A stretch of DNA of 64,000 bases from Natribaculum luteum (GTDB lineage Archaea; Halobacteriota; Halobacteria; Halobacteriales; Natrialbaceae), in NCBI RefSeq assembly GCF_023008545.1, contig NZ_CP095397.1:1984001-2048000 (forward strand), read 5' to 3'. The notes below the pieces were generated by a model, which worked only from the letters and a program-made list of their open reading frames with translations, was not told the DNA's origin and did not search any database. Below are positions 16,892-25,946 of this stretch, one piece after another. Each line of letters starts with the position of its first letter. The first letter of the stretch is position 1. The translations under genes were made by a program, and so were the position numbers.

Positions 16892-17863
16892 ATGGCACGC
16901 GAACGAGACACGACCGACCAGCGAGCAGTACGGCTTCTTCGCTGGTTCGGAATCGGACTGTTAGTGGTCGGACTGGCCCTGCCGGCGACGGTCGCGGCGG
17001 GAGTCGGCCAGGCCGATACCCAGTCGAACACGCAACTAGACGATTCAGCGAACGGAGACGACGAACTTCGAATCGAGATCTCTCTGAGCGACTACGTCAC
17101 CTCCTCGAGTGAGGACGAAGCAGCCTCGAGCGAGGACGAAGACGGCCTGCGGTTCGAGGTCTCCTTGAGCGACTCCCTCTCGAGTGAGGACGACGGACCG
17201 GCAGAGTCACCGGACCGCTCGAGTTCGTCCGATCTGGTGGTCGACGTCGTACTCTCGGACGAGACAGCCGACGACACCGAGAGTGAGACGACCGACGACG
17301 AAGGAGCAGACGAGACGGCCGACGACACCGAGAGCGAAACGACCGACGACTCGGAAGAAGCGTCTGACGAGGAGTCGGGCGACTCGGAAAACGAGACGGG
17401 CGACGAATCTGCCGACGAGACCACTGACGACGAGGAGGAACGCACCTACGCAGCACAGGTCGAACTGGCGATTCACGACGAGGTCAACGAGATCAGAGCC
17501 GAGCACGGTCTCGACCCCCTCGAGTTCGACGAACAGCTGGCGGGCGTCGCCCGCGGGCACAGCGAGGACATGGCCGAGAACGACTACTTCTCTCACACCA
17601 GCCCCGATGGCTCGACCGTCGGCGACCGGTACGCCGATGCCGGCGTCTCCTGTCAGGCCTGGGGAGAGAACATCCTCTACAACTACCACTCAGACGAATC
17701 GCCCGAAGTCGCCGCCCAGAAGAGCGTCGAGATGTGGATGAACAGCGACGGACACCGAGAGAACATCCTCAGCGACCGCTGGGATAGCCAGGGAATCGGC
17801 GTCACCGTCGCGGCGGACGGTCGCCTCTACGCGACGCAGAATTTCGGAACGAACTGTAACTGA
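16892..17863 (+). CDS. Secreted CAP-domain (SCP/PR1-like) protein with acidic linker
   Basis: A 323-residue exported protein. A hydrophobic signal or anchor (residues 15-37, ending ATVAA) is followed by a very acidic Ser/Thr/Asp/Glu linker (about 45-185) that repeats ADETADDTESETTDD-like units. The C-terminal CAP domain (about 190-323) shows VNEIRAEHGL, HSEDMAENDYFSHTSPDG, the pocket His and Glu residues, and the late motif GHRENIL. The two extra cysteines (VSCQAW and TNCN) could form a disulphide outside the cell. CAP proteins are extracellular with varied, often unknown functions. Confidence 0.88.
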   Translation: MARERDTTDQRAVRLLRWFGIGLLVVGLALPATVAAGVGQADTQSNTQLDDSANGDDELRIEISLSDYVTSSSEDEAASSEDEDGLRFEVSLSDSLSSEDDGPAESPDRSSSSDLVVDVVLSDETADDTESETTDDEGADETADDTESETTDDSEEASDEESGDSENETGDESADETTDDEEERTYAAQVELAIHDEVNEIRAEHGLDPLEFDEQLAGVARGHSEDMAENDYFSHTSPDGSTVGDRYADAGVSCQAWGENILYNYHSDESPEVAAQKSVEMWMNSDGHRENILSDRWDSQGIGVTVAADGRLYATQNFGTNCN

Positions 17864-17938
17864 CGACGAGACGACGTCGGCGCCCACAGCCGACGCGTCC
17901 AGCGAGATTTTTTCGAGACGTTCGTTCGAGTGTCGCAG

Positions 17939-18307
17939 TCACGCCCTCGAGTCGACGCCGACGATCAGCGGGTCCCGGATCTCGAGTGCCGTCTCGAACT
18001 CCTCTTCGCGATCGTCCCGACGGCCGATGCGGAGGAGTTGTTCCTCGTGTGCACGCCGGACGGCGGCCTGTTCGCGCTCCTCGAGGTCCAGTCGGTCGCC
18101 GATGTCGTCCCAGTGGCCCCACTCGACGAAGAACGCGACGAGGTCGTCGGATTCGTAGGCACACTCGTACTGCCGGCGGTACTCCTCGAGTCGCGGCCCC
18201 AGGTCCGCCTGGACGCGGTCGACGAGGGTGGGGAGCCGGGACGGCGGGACGCTCGCTTTCGCGGCCGTGAGCAGGAGGACCTGTCCCTCGATCGGGTCGC
18301 CCGTCAT
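17939..18307 (-). CDS. Conserved haloarchaeal hypothetical protein
   Basis: A 122-residue, charged helical protein starting at ATG 18307. Its start codon shares one base with the stop of the upstream gene (TGATG), which indicates translational coupling. The visible segments LLTAAKASVPPSRLPTLVDR and DLVAFFVEWGHWDDIGDRL give no known catalytic motif. I do not recognise a family. The pair (this gene and the next one upstream) is probably one unit. Confidence 0.78.
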   Translation of the reverse strand: MTGDPIEGQVLLLTAAKASVPPSRLPTLVDRVQADLGPRLEEYRRQYECAYESDDLVAFFVEWGHWDDIGDRLDLEEREQAAVRRAHEEQLLRIGRRDDREEEFETALEIRDPLIVGVDSRA

Positions 18308-18561
18308 CAGCCACCCGCGCGCATCGCTTTCTGGGCGAACGACTCGACCAGCGACTCGAGTCGGTCGTTCTCTCCCTCGAAGACGACCGTTACCTCGGTG
18401 AGCGTGAGCGACGGCCCGACGCCGACGGTTTCCGAGGAGAGGCGGGCCGTCCACCCGTCGCCCTCGACCGTATCGTCGTCGACCTGTTCGCCGCCGAGGT
18501 TCGTCAGGTAGCGCACGGCGAGTCGTTCGGAGATGCCGCGAAAGGAGCGTTCGATTCGCAT
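18307..18561 (-). CDS. Conserved protein, possibly MoaD-related C-terminal domain
   Basis: An 84-residue protein from ATG 18561. Segments RIERSFRGISERLAVRYL and TVVFEGENDRLESLVESFA resemble a small family I recall as 'MoaD-related C-terminal domain' in haloarchaea; this is weak. The C-terminal Gly-Gly is notable because ubiquitin-like sulfur carriers end in GG, but here the GG could be chance. It is translationally coupled to the downstream 122-residue gene. Confidence 0.7.
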   Translation of the reverse strand: MRIERSFRGISERLAVRYLTNLGGEQVDDDTVEGDGWTARLSSETVGVGPSLTLTEVTVVFEGENDRLESLVESFAQKAMRAGG

Positions 18562-18613
18562 TGTCCTACTCGCAGTTCGACCCCGAGGCGAGTGAATGTT
18601 ACCGTTCCTATTT

Positions 18614-19040
18614 TCAGCAGTGTTCAGCAGTAACCCGTTGGAATTGGGTGTACTGACGGGTGGCTGGACCACACCCATCACCGCCATCCGCATTCGACTC
18701 TGACAGGGCGACAGCGGGCGTTATGACAGCCGACCCACCACCAGCGGTCGCCCCTGTCTGTTCGGGCTCGTAGGCAACAACGCCACGCCCGAACGCGAGC
18801 CGCGTGCCAACGGAACGGCGAGCTGGCACGGTTTCCGAATCCCCCGTATAGGAGGACATGAAACCGTGATCCAGTCCATCCGTCTCGCTGAAGAACACGC
18901 GAGCCACGTTCACCGCCGCGATGTAATCTCGATCACCTTCAAACCCGCACCGAGCGTTGTCGCAACGGAAGTGCCCACCCCACCACACCTCCTCCGTGTG
19001 GTCGGGACTCGAGGTGAGCCGTGTCCGCAGGGCGACTGGG
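18614..19040 (-). pseudogene. TnpB (IS200/IS605, IS1341-type) C-terminal fragment
   Basis: Only the C-terminal end of a TnpB RNA-guided nuclease remains. Read on the minus strand it shows TSSPDHTEEVWWGGHFRC, then the zinc-finger/active-site tail CDNARCGFEGDRDYIAAVNVARVF and a Gly/Ser-rich tail to the stop at 18614. The sequence loses frame near 19005-19040, and the 3' end of the NAD kinase gene abuts it. Most of the RuvC domain is missing, so it is inactive. Confidence 0.75.
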
Positions 19041-19048
19041 GGCAGTCG

Positions 19049-19879
19049 TCACTCGAGTTTCTCGAGCGCGTCGAAGAAGTTCGCCCGCGGGCCGGCGAGC
19101 GTGACGGGGTCGTCGGCGACGGTTACCGTGACGGTCGCCGGCGGCTCGAGTTCCCGTCTGTTGCGACCGTCGCTGATGGCCCAGCCGACGTCGGCTCCGG
19201 AGACGTGGAGCGTGATCTCGCTGTCTGCGTCGACGACCAGCGGAGGCATCGAGTCGTCGGCACACATCTGCGTGACGACGAGGGCGTCGACCGTCGGTCG
19301 GACGAGTGGGCCACCCTCGCTCAGGTTGTAGGCGGTCGAACCGGTCGGCGTCGCGACGAGGACACCGTCGGCGTGACCCGTCGCGTAGGATTCGCCGTCG
19401 ACGCGGACGTCGATGTCGGCACCGCCGCCGTGTCCGCGTCGGGGGCCGTGGACGACGACCTCGTTGAGCGCCGGCTCGAGGGCCCAGTCCGTACCGCTGG
19501 CGTGCAGGCGGTTGACCTCGGCGCCGTCGACGTCGCCGCCAGCGCGGAGGGTATCGACCAGGTCGCCGACGGCGTCGACGGCGTCGTCCGGCGAGACGGC
19601 GTTGAGGAAGCCGACTTCGCCGAGGTTGACGCCGATGAGCGGTGCGTCGCCTGCCTCGCGCGCGACGAAGAGGAAGGTGCCGTCGCCGCCGATACTCACG
19701 ACGAGGTCGGCCGATCCCATCTCGGCGATCGGCACGCTGGGTGCGCCGATGGCAGTTCCCGTCTCTTCGTCGACCGTTATGCTCACCTCGTCGCCTGCGA
19801 GCGTCTCGAGGAGGGTCGCGGCGAGTCTCTGTGCCCGCTCGTTGTCGCGCTGGGCGACGATCCCGACGTCCACGTCCAT
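19049..19879 (-). CDS. nadK: NAD kinase
   Basis: A 276-residue enzyme that phosphorylates NAD to NADP with ATP or polyphosphate. The signature GGDGTFLF lies near residue 65, NLGEVGFLN near 85, and the second family motif PTGSTAYNLSEGGP near 180. The length suits archaeal NAD kinases. Its stop is close to a degraded TnpB fragment, which may have removed an original downstream neighbour. The NAD-synthesis operon nadA-B-C is 15 kb away. Confidence 0.93.
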   Translation of the reverse strand: MDVDVGIVAQRDNERAQRLAATLLETLAGDEVSITVDEETGTAIGAPSVPIAEMGSADLVVSIGGDGTFLFVAREAGDAPLIGVNLGEVGFLNAVSPDDAVDAVGDLVDTLRAGGDVDGAEVNRLHASGTDWALEPALNEVVVHGPRRGHGGGADIDVRVDGESYATGHADGVLVATPTGSTAYNLSEGGPLVRPTVDALVVTQMCADDSMPPLVVDADSEITLHVSGADVGWAISDGRNRRELEPPATVTVTVADDPVTLAGPRANFFDALEKLE

Positions 19880-20061
19880 CGTCGCTCGGTAGCGCTCCCG
19901 TGGCCAAAAAACTCCCTGTCGGCGCCCGACGGCGTTACGTCGACGGCGGTCGCGTGGACGTCTCGTCAGCCGGTCGTTTCGACGGTTTCGGCGGCAGTAA
20001 GACGACGTTAGGTGCCTGTTTGCCGTCCATACTTTTCCGGCCGAGCGTGGTCAGGGCCTCC

Positions 20062-20301
20062 ATGGCAGATCGGACGCAATCGAAAGAGACGATGACGCGT
20101 TCGGAGCTGGCAGCGTACCTCTCGGACCTCGCGGCGGAGTTCGAACGCGGCGAGGAGGAACTCGCGGTCGACGTCGGGAACAAGACCGTGACGTTGAACC
20201 CACCGGAGCAGGTCGACTGCGACGTCGAAGTCGTCGAGCGATCGTCGGTCCTCCGTGGGAATCGGGAGACGATCGCTATCGAACTCAGCTGGAAACGCTG
20301 A
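20062..20301 (+). CDS. Amphi-Trp domain protein
   Basis: A 79-residue protein from ATG 20062 matching the amphi-Trp domain: an N-terminal helix ELAAYLSDLAAEFERGE, beta strands LAVDVGNKTVTLNPP and a final IAIELSWK strand with the conserved Trp. Function unknown. The next gene starts on the last base of its stop codon (TGATG), so both are translated together. Confidence 0.82.
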   Translation: MADRTQSKETMTRSELAAYLSDLAAEFERGEEELAVDVGNKTVTLNPPEQVDCDVEVVERSSVLRGNRETIAIELSWKR

Positions 20302-20681
20302 TGGCACTTCTCGACGCCGCCGTGATCTTCGTCGCGAGCCTGCTCGTCGGCACCGTCGCCATCCTCGCGGGGGTGCGACTGATCGTCGACGCGGACGCGG
20401 GCGTGTCCAACGCGCTGTTTACCGCACTCGTCGGCGCGATCGTCTGGGCCGTCTCGTCGGCGCTCGTCGACCGGTTCGTCCTGTTCGACTGGCTGCCGAT
20501 CCTCGGCGTCGTGTTGATGCTCGTCGCCTGGATCGGCGTGCTCAACTGGCGCTACCCCGGCGGCTGGGGCACGGCGGCCGCGATCGGCTTCGTCGCGTGG
20601 ATCGTCGCGGTGGCGATCGTCTACGCCTTCACCCTCGTCGACGTCCTCGCGCCCGAAGCCCTCGGGATCCCCGGCGCGTGA
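20301..20681 (+). CDS. Four-helix integral membrane protein
   Basis: A 126-residue hydrophobic protein with four predicted helices: AAVIFVASLLVGTVAILAGV, the stretch near 38-55, LPILGVVLMLVAWIGVL, and AAAIGFVAWIVAVAIVYAF. It overlaps the amphi-Trp gene by one base. No transporter motif or named family is recognised. Confidence 0.8.
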   Translation: MALLDAAVIFVASLLVGTVAILAGVRLIVDADAGVSNALFTALVGAIVWAVSSALVDRFVLFDWLPILGVVLMLVAWIGVLNWRYPGGWGTAAAIGFVAWIVAVAIVYAFTLVDVLAPEALGIPGA

Positions 20682-20760
20682 TCCCTGTGGCGTCCTTCCC
20701 ACCGTTCGAGAACCGATCGCGAAGTACTTTTTTCTCGAGGATCGAGTGTCGACTGTAGGG

Positions 20761-21189
20761 ATGTACGAGACGATCCTCTTTCCGACGGACGGGAGCGACC
20801 ACGCAAGTGCGGTCGCAGAGCACGCGATCGACGTCGCGAAGACCCGAGACGCGACGCTGCACGTCCTCTCGGTCGTCGACGACCGGGCGTTTCTGGTCCT
20901 CGACGACGAGCGTGTCGACGCGGTCCGCGAGGACCTCCGAGAGCGCGCGCTCGAGGCAGTCGACGAGGCCGTCACAACCGCACAGGGCCACGGCGTCGAG
21001 GCGACGTCGGCAGTCGAGACGGGCAACCCGGCCGAGTGCATCGTCGACTACGCCGCCGAGCACGACGTCGATCTCGTCGTGATGGGAACGAGCGGTGACG
21101 AGTACGAACGAAACGTCGTCGGCAGCGTCTCCCAGCGCGTCGTCCAGACGTCACCCGTTCCCGTCTTGACCGTCGGGACCGACGCCTGA
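20761..21189 (+). CDS. Universal stress protein, UspA family
   Basis: A 142-residue nucleotide-binding stress protein. The N-terminus YETILFPTDGSD and the C-terminal ATP-loop pattern VVMGTSGDEYERNVVGSVSQRVV (core GxxGx9GS-like) are typical. The start is ATG 20761, about 25 bases after AAGTACTTTTTTCT; the GTG at 20746 is less likely. It stands alone, as many haloarchaeal usp genes do. Confidence 0.88.
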   Translation: MYETILFPTDGSDHASAVAEHAIDVAKTRDATLHVLSVVDDRAFLVLDDERVDAVREDLRERALEAVDEAVTTAQGHGVEATSAVETGNPAECIVDYAAEHDVDLVVMGTSGDEYERNVVGSVSQRVVQTSPVPVLTVGTDA

Positions 21190-21266
21190 GCGTCGTCGTT
21201 CACTCGAGCGGTTTCGATCTGTTCGCTCTCCTTTGCCGGAACGCTTTGCTTTCTGGCTACCCGTAG

Positions 21267-23102
21267 TCAGTCTCGCCCGTGGCGAGTCAGACACGTCGAG
21301 AGGCCGATCAACTCGACGGGCTCGGAGTTGTCCGGCGAGTAGACGACCATCTGGCCTTTCTCCATGTATGGCACCTTCGACTCGAGGTTCGAGGGGATGT
21401 TGACGCTTTTTATCGCCTCCTCGTCGCCGAGGTTGAGGACGATCGTGGTGTTGATCTGCTTGAAGACGGCGTCGTCGATGTCCTGGGGGTCCTGGGTGAT
21501 GAGAAAGAGGCCGAGGCGTTCCTTGCGGCCCTGTTTCGCGGCCTCGGTGAACTTCCGGATAACCTTCCCCGCTTGCACGCTGTCGGCGTCGGTGAGGAAG
21601 TTGTGGGCCTCGTCCATCCCCAGCACGAGCGGCGTCTCTTTGATTCGATCGTAGGTCGGGTCGTTCGAGAGCTTCTGGTCGATCAGCAGACTCGAGAGCG
21701 CGAGCACGACGGCCTCGGTCGCTCTCGTATCGGTGATGTGGTACGTGGGGACGACGGTCAGCCCGCCGGGGCGGACGAACTCGTGGACGAGGTCGGTGAT
21801 CGGACGTGCGTCCTGGTCGAAGACGTGATCGAAGCCGACCACCCGTCGCCGGACGGCGTCGAACGTCGCCTCGTGGACCTGACCCGACTCGTCGAGTTCC
21901 TCCCGGAGCGCCGGGTCGTCGAGAAAGGTCGTGAACTCCTCGTAGGTGCCGCCGTCGCCGTACTGCCGTTTGAACTGCGGCAGGAGGACGCGAACCAGCG
22001 CACCGTACTGGTTGTCGTTGAGCCCGCTTCCCGCCACGAGCCACGGGTTGTCGTAGACCATCGAGAACGGGATCGTGAACTCGACCTGCTCGGCGCGGTG
22101 GTGGCCGGCCGAGTACGACGCGGTACCGACTTTCGGGACGAACGCCTTCGTGTCGTCGTGGCCGCCGTAGGCGACGCCCTCGCGCTCGAGGCGGCGCGCG
22201 AACTCGTCGGTCAGTTCGGGGTTGTCGTCGTGCATCTGGGCGTACTCGTCCTGGGGGTCGAACTGGACGACGGCGGCCTGCACGTCCCGGCCGTCTTCCA
22301 TCGGGTACGTTCGATCCTCGCTCAGGTACTGTCGGAGGATATTCTTCGCGCCGTGGGTCTTGCCGGACCCGGTGCCTCCGGCGATCAGGGTGTGGCGAAA
22401 CACCAGCGGGTCGCCCGCGTCGTAGTCGTCTTTCAGCCGGTAGTCGATCGTCGGCGGCGAGGCCGCCGTCTGCACCTTCTCGCCGCCGACCGAGAGGTGG
22501 CCGAGGAAGACGCCGTCCTCGGGGATCTTCAGTCCCGTCTTGATCTCCTCGGTGTCGGTCGCCTCGCGGACGACGGTCTGGGGTTTGGGTACCCGATCGG
22601 TCATCCGTCGTTTCAACTCGCCGTCGTCCCGGTAGAGGATCGCCACGGGCTCTAGGTCCGCCACGAACTTGTAGTCGGCCTCGTCGATCCCGTCCTGGCG
22701 CATCGCCCGGCGGGCGTGGATCTCCGTCGCGTCGTCGGCGTGGTACTGCTGGGCGTACTCGAGGGCGGAAATTCGACAGAAGAGCGTCTCTCCGCCCCGT
22801 CCGTCGGCGGCTTCCGGATACGGTGCGAGCAGGTACGTGCCGATGCGAACCGACGACCGGTTGCCCTCCGTAACGTAGGTGCGAAGCGTCGTGTCGTCCG
22901 ATTCCTCGCTGATCTGGAGGCCCTGTGAGACGGAGATCGCCCCGATGCCGGTGTCCTCGCCGCGCGGTTCGACCGCGGTCGCCTCGAACTCGTCGGTGGT
23001 CCTCGCGCTCGCGTCGTCCGCGCCGCCGGATTCGCTGGCGGTCGCCGGCCCGTCCGCGGTGTCGTCCGCGTTGAACTCACCGAAGTCGCCCAGATCGGTC
23101 AT
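21267..23102 (-). CDS. herA: HerA-type hexameric ATPase/DNA translocase
   Basis: A 611-residue ATPase. A disordered acidic N-terminus (1-60) leads to a HAS-barrel-like region, then the ATPase core with Walker A GGTGSGKTHG (K248), the Walker B region ETPLVLGMDEAHNF near residue 490, and LFLITQDPQDI. HerA forms a hexamer that pumps DNA into the NurA nuclease for end resection with Mre11-Rad50. The length is above the roughly 500 residues of crenarchaeal HerA because of the acidic extension. A NurA gene lies 3.3 kb upstream on the same strand. Confidence 0.86.
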   Translation of the reverse strand: MTDLGDFGEFNADDTADGPATASESGGADDASARTTDEFEATAVEPRGEDTGIGAISVSQGLQISEESDDTTLRTYVTEGNRSSVRIGTYLLAPYPEAADGRGGETLFCRISALEYAQQYHADDATEIHARRAMRQDGIDEADYKFVADLEPVAILYRDDGELKRRMTDRVPKPQTVVREATDTEEIKTGLKIPEDGVFLGHLSVGGEKVQTAASPPTIDYRLKDDYDAGDPLVFRHTLIAGGTGSGKTHGAKNILRQYLSEDRTYPMEDGRDVQAAVVQFDPQDEYAQMHDDNPELTDEFARRLEREGVAYGGHDDTKAFVPKVGTASYSAGHHRAEQVEFTIPFSMVYDNPWLVAGSGLNDNQYGALVRVLLPQFKRQYGDGGTYEEFTTFLDDPALREELDESGQVHEATFDAVRRRVVGFDHVFDQDARPITDLVHEFVRPGGLTVVPTYHITDTRATEAVVLALSSLLIDQKLSNDPTYDRIKETPLVLGMDEAHNFLTDADSVQAGKVIRKFTEAAKQGRKERLGLFLITQDPQDIDDAVFKQINTTIVLNLGDEEAIKSVNIPSNLESKVPYMEKGQMVVYSPDNSEPVELIGLSTCLTRHGRD

Positions 23103-23169
23103 ATACTTTCCATCCGGCCCGTCCGTAAAACGCGTTTCCCATCGCGTGACAGTCGCCGTCGCGTGACCG

Positions 23170-23946
23170 TCACCTCGACAGCTGTCTCGCGAGTGCCACG
23201 ATCGCGAACGCCGCGAGGAGACTCACGGCCACGAGGACGCCCGAAACCGAATCGGCCTCCCCGCCGTCGCTCCCGTCGGTGCCGTCGTCGACTGGCGGGT
23301 CGCTGCCCTCGAGATCCTCGAGGTTGCCGTGGTCGAACGACTCGTGGGGGTCGCCGCCACCGTCGATCGAGACGGTGACGGCGCGGTCGTAGATCGGCAG
23401 GGGATAGCCGTCGGCGAGGGTAACTGCCGTCTCCCCGAAGTCTATCGTCGCCGCCGACGGCGGGGCGTCGTCGACCACGCGGACGGTGAGCGTCGCGAAT
23501 ACCGCGTCGCCGGTCGCGCCACCCGCCGGCGGCACCCGCGACTGGGTCACTTCGGTCACACCGCGGTCGTTCGCGATCGTCGCGTCGCTTTCGACGTCCG
23601 TCTCCGAACCGCCCGCGAGCCAGGTGCCGTGTTCGACGTCGACCACCTCGAGGTAGTCGGGGTGGTAGAGCGCGCGGAGCGCGACCGACTCGACGCCGAC
23701 GCCGTCGTGGCCGCCGCGGCTCCGCAGGACGACCTCGACGTCGACCGTCTCGCCGGGATCGGCGTCGACTTCCTCCGGTGTCGGACTGACGACCGCGGCC
23801 CTGTCGCCGGCGCTGGCCGTCTCGATCGCGAGGCCCCCGAGGACCAGGCCGACGACGGCCGTCGCGAGAACGGCGACGACGGCACCCCGAACGGCGAGCA
23901 CCGACAGTTCGCGCGGATCGAGGTCGGCCGGTCGGTGGGCGCTCAT
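23170..23946 (-). CDS. Membrane-anchored cohesin-domain protein
   Basis: A 258-residue exported protein. A helix at about 18-42 (VAVLATAVVGLVLGGLAIE) acts as signal anchor, the middle (52-200) is a cohesin-type beta sandwich (GETVDVEVVLRSRG, ALRALYHPDYLEVVDV), and after an Asp/Gly-rich linker a second helix (VLVAVSLLAAFAIVALA) anchors the C-terminus. Cohesin domains mediate binding between surface proteins. It starts at ATG 23946, overlapping the stop of the lipoprotein gene by four bases (ATGA), so the two are one operon. Confidence 0.82.
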   Translation of the reverse strand: MSAHRPADLDPRELSVLAVRGAVVAVLATAVVGLVLGGLAIETASAGDRAAVVSPTPEEVDADPGETVDVEVVLRSRGGHDGVGVESVALRALYHPDYLEVVDVEHGTWLAGGSETDVESDATIANDRGVTEVTQSRVPPAGGATGDAVFATLTVRVVDDAPPSAATIDFGETAVTLADGYPLPIYDRAVTVSIDGGGDPHESFDHGNLEDLEGSDPPVDDGTDGSDGGEADSVSGVLVAVSLLAAFAIVALARQLSR

Positions 23947-25061
23947 TGTGTCACCTCCAGCGTGACGGTCGACGTCTCGAGAAACGCCCGCTCGTATCCC
24001 CGATGGCGGGCGACCTGCGGCGGCGCGAGCACGTCGACCGTCACCTCGTCGACGGCCGCGCCGTCCGGAAGCGGGCCACCGTAGTGGTAGCCCAGTTCGT
24101 CGTCGAGGGTCTCGACGAGTTCGATCCGTTCGGTTCGGCCGTCGACGGTCGCCTCGAGAGCCATCCCGGGCAAGACACACCGGTTGTACGGCGTCCGGGG
24201 CGAAACGGCGAGATACCGCTCCCCGCCGTCGACGAATCGCGATCCGGACTCGAGGAGGGTGGTCGCGAAGACGACGCCGTCGCGGGTCGGCGCTCCCAGT
24301 AGCGTTCCGGGTAGGTCGTCGGCGGGGGCCAGCGCGGAGTAGGGAACGCCGTGACCCATCGGCTCGAGTGCGCCGGGCTCACCCCAGCGGTCCTCGTCGA
24401 AGTAGTCGACCTCGGCTGCCATAGCGCGGAGGTCGTCGTCGAACGTGAACTCGAACGCGAACTCGGCGGGAGCGTCGAACCGACCCGCGAACGCACCGGT
24501 AGTTCGGACGCCGGGCGAGCCGATTCGTCCCTCGACGCGGTAGGTTCCGTCGCCGGAGAGTGGGACGTTGTCACCGACGTGCAGCCCCATCTGCTGGGAG
24601 AGCATCACCCAGAGGTTGCGTCTGTCGACGAGGTCGCCGTCGGTGCTGACTTCGAGACTCGTCCCGGCGTCGGCCGGGATAACTGTCTCCGTCTCGCGGT
24701 CCCAGACGGTCACCATCAGGTGGACGTCGTCCTCGGCGGTCGGATCGGTCCGCTCGACGTCCCCGGCGACGGTCCAGAACGGATGCGGATAGGTGAGCAT
24801 CGGCGTCACGCCGTACTCTCCGGCGAAGACCGGATCGAGTGTCCGCATCTCCTCTCTGTGCGTCGGCAGGTAGACCGCGTCGGGTGGATCCTCGATCTCG
24901 GGAAACGGAAGCGGGTCCTCGGGGTCGCCGCTGTCGGACGACGGCTCCGACTCCTCTCCGTCCCCGCCGTTCAGACACCCGGCGAGCGAGAGGTGTCCCG
25001 CGGCTACCACCGTCCGGAGAAACGGTCGGCGACGACGGGTCGGCTGACTCGGCCGGGCCAT
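23943..25061 (-). CDS. Twin-arginine lipoprotein, DUF7350/Tp34-like
   Basis: A 372-residue lipoprotein. The N-terminus RRRRPFLRTVVAAGHLSLAGC combines a twin-Arg motif and a lipobox (LAGC), so it is exported folded and lipid-anchored. The body opens with DPPDAVYLPTHREEM, a start typical of haloarchaeal relatives of the Tp34 iron-binding protein, and includes MLTYPHPFWTV and MLSQQMGLHVGD with His and Met residues that could bind metal. The C-terminal part is what I recall as DUF7350. Copper or iron handling is likely but unproven. Cotranscribed with the cohesin-domain gene. Confidence 0.75.
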   Translation of the reverse strand: MARPSQPTRRRRPFLRTVVAAGHLSLAGCLNGGDGEESEPSSDSGDPEDPLPFPEIEDPPDAVYLPTHREEMRTLDPVFAGEYGVTPMLTYPHPFWTVAGDVERTDPTAEDDVHLMVTVWDRETETVIPADAGTSLEVSTDGDLVDRRNLWVMLSQQMGLHVGDNVPLSGDGTYRVEGRIGSPGVRTTGAFAGRFDAPAEFAFEFTFDDDLRAMAAEVDYFDEDRWGEPGALEPMGHGVPYSALAPADDLPGTLLGAPTRDGVVFATTLLESGSRFVDGGERYLAVSPRTPYNRCVLPGMALEATVDGRTERIELVETLDDELGYHYGGPLPDGAAVDEVTVDVLAPPQVARHRGYERAFLETSTVTLEVTQ

Positions 25062-25173
25062 TCGTGACGACGTTGCGCCATGCAGCTATATAAATGCACG
25101 CGCGGGCGAACGCGAGAAAAGACGGGACGTGAGACGGGAGGTTCGCCTGACGGACGAGAGAGTCGACGGCGGG

Positions 25174-25836
25174 TTATCGGCCGAGTAGTGCGGGATGCCC
25201 CCGATAGACGACCAGTTCGTCCTCGCGATCGTACTCGAGGACGCCGGCGTCGTCCATCGCCGGCAGGTGAGCGTGTCGCAGCGTCGTGTATACGCGGTCT
25301 CGCTCCGACGTCGGTACCGCGTCACGTGGCACGTCCCGTTCGGCGGCGGCGATGCGCGCCGCGAGGTCGTCGGTCGACACGACGTCGCCGCGCTCGGTGA
25401 GGACCGAGAGAACGGTTCGACGGCGCGAATGTGTGAGTAGTTCGAACAACGTTTCGGAGCGCTGGATCGATCCCGGACCGAGAAGCGCCGCGAGTCGTCC
25501 CCGGTCGAACGCGTCGTCCGCGAGCGCCACGGTCTCCGCCTCGCGGTCCCACGTGACGACGCCACAGTCTGCGAGTTTCGGCACGTGCTGGTGGTAGAGA
25601 CTGATCTCGACCGTCCGGCGTTTCTCCGGCGCGATCTCGGAGAGCGGTTCGGCGGCCTCGCGAGCGACGATGTGTCTGACGACCGTCTCCATCGGCAGTT
25701 CGCCGCCACACTCGAGCAGAAGCGAGCAAAGCGTCGATCGCCGAGTGTTCGAGAGCACCTCGTAGATCCCGTCGTCGACGTCGAAGATGGACTCTCTGTT
25801 TGTGCCTCCGTCGTCGAGGCGAACGTCTGAACTCAT
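25174..25836 (-). CDS. DUF7344-type winged-helix regulator
   Basis: A 220-residue protein from ATG 25836 with two similar winged-helix halves: YEVLSNTRRSTLCSLLLE (about 24-100) and LFELLTHSRRRTVLSVLTE (about 130-215). This doubled arrangement is the haloarchaeal DUF7344 family, presumed transcription regulators. No ligand or target is known. It is divergent from nothing and followed, after a 110-base gap, by the lipoprotein operon on the same strand. Confidence 0.8.
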   Translation of the reverse strand: MSSDVRLDDGGTNRESIFDVDDGIYEVLSNTRRSTLCSLLLECGGELPMETVVRHIVAREAAEPLSEIAPEKRRTVEISLYHQHVPKLADCGVVTWDREAETVALADDAFDRGRLAALLGPGSIQRSETLFELLTHSRRRTVLSVLTERGDVVSTDDLAARIAAAERDVPRDAVPTSERDRVYTTLRHAHLPAMDDAGVLEYDREDELVVYRGHPALLGR

Positions 25837-25946
25837 ACTCGAGTAACTCTCTGGGATCGGAAAAAGCCCGTCTCCTAAGTAATTTGGTCCCCCGATCCGA
25901 ACGATTTCTGCGTTCGCCTCGAGCGGCCTCGCGGTGCGTTCGGGCC

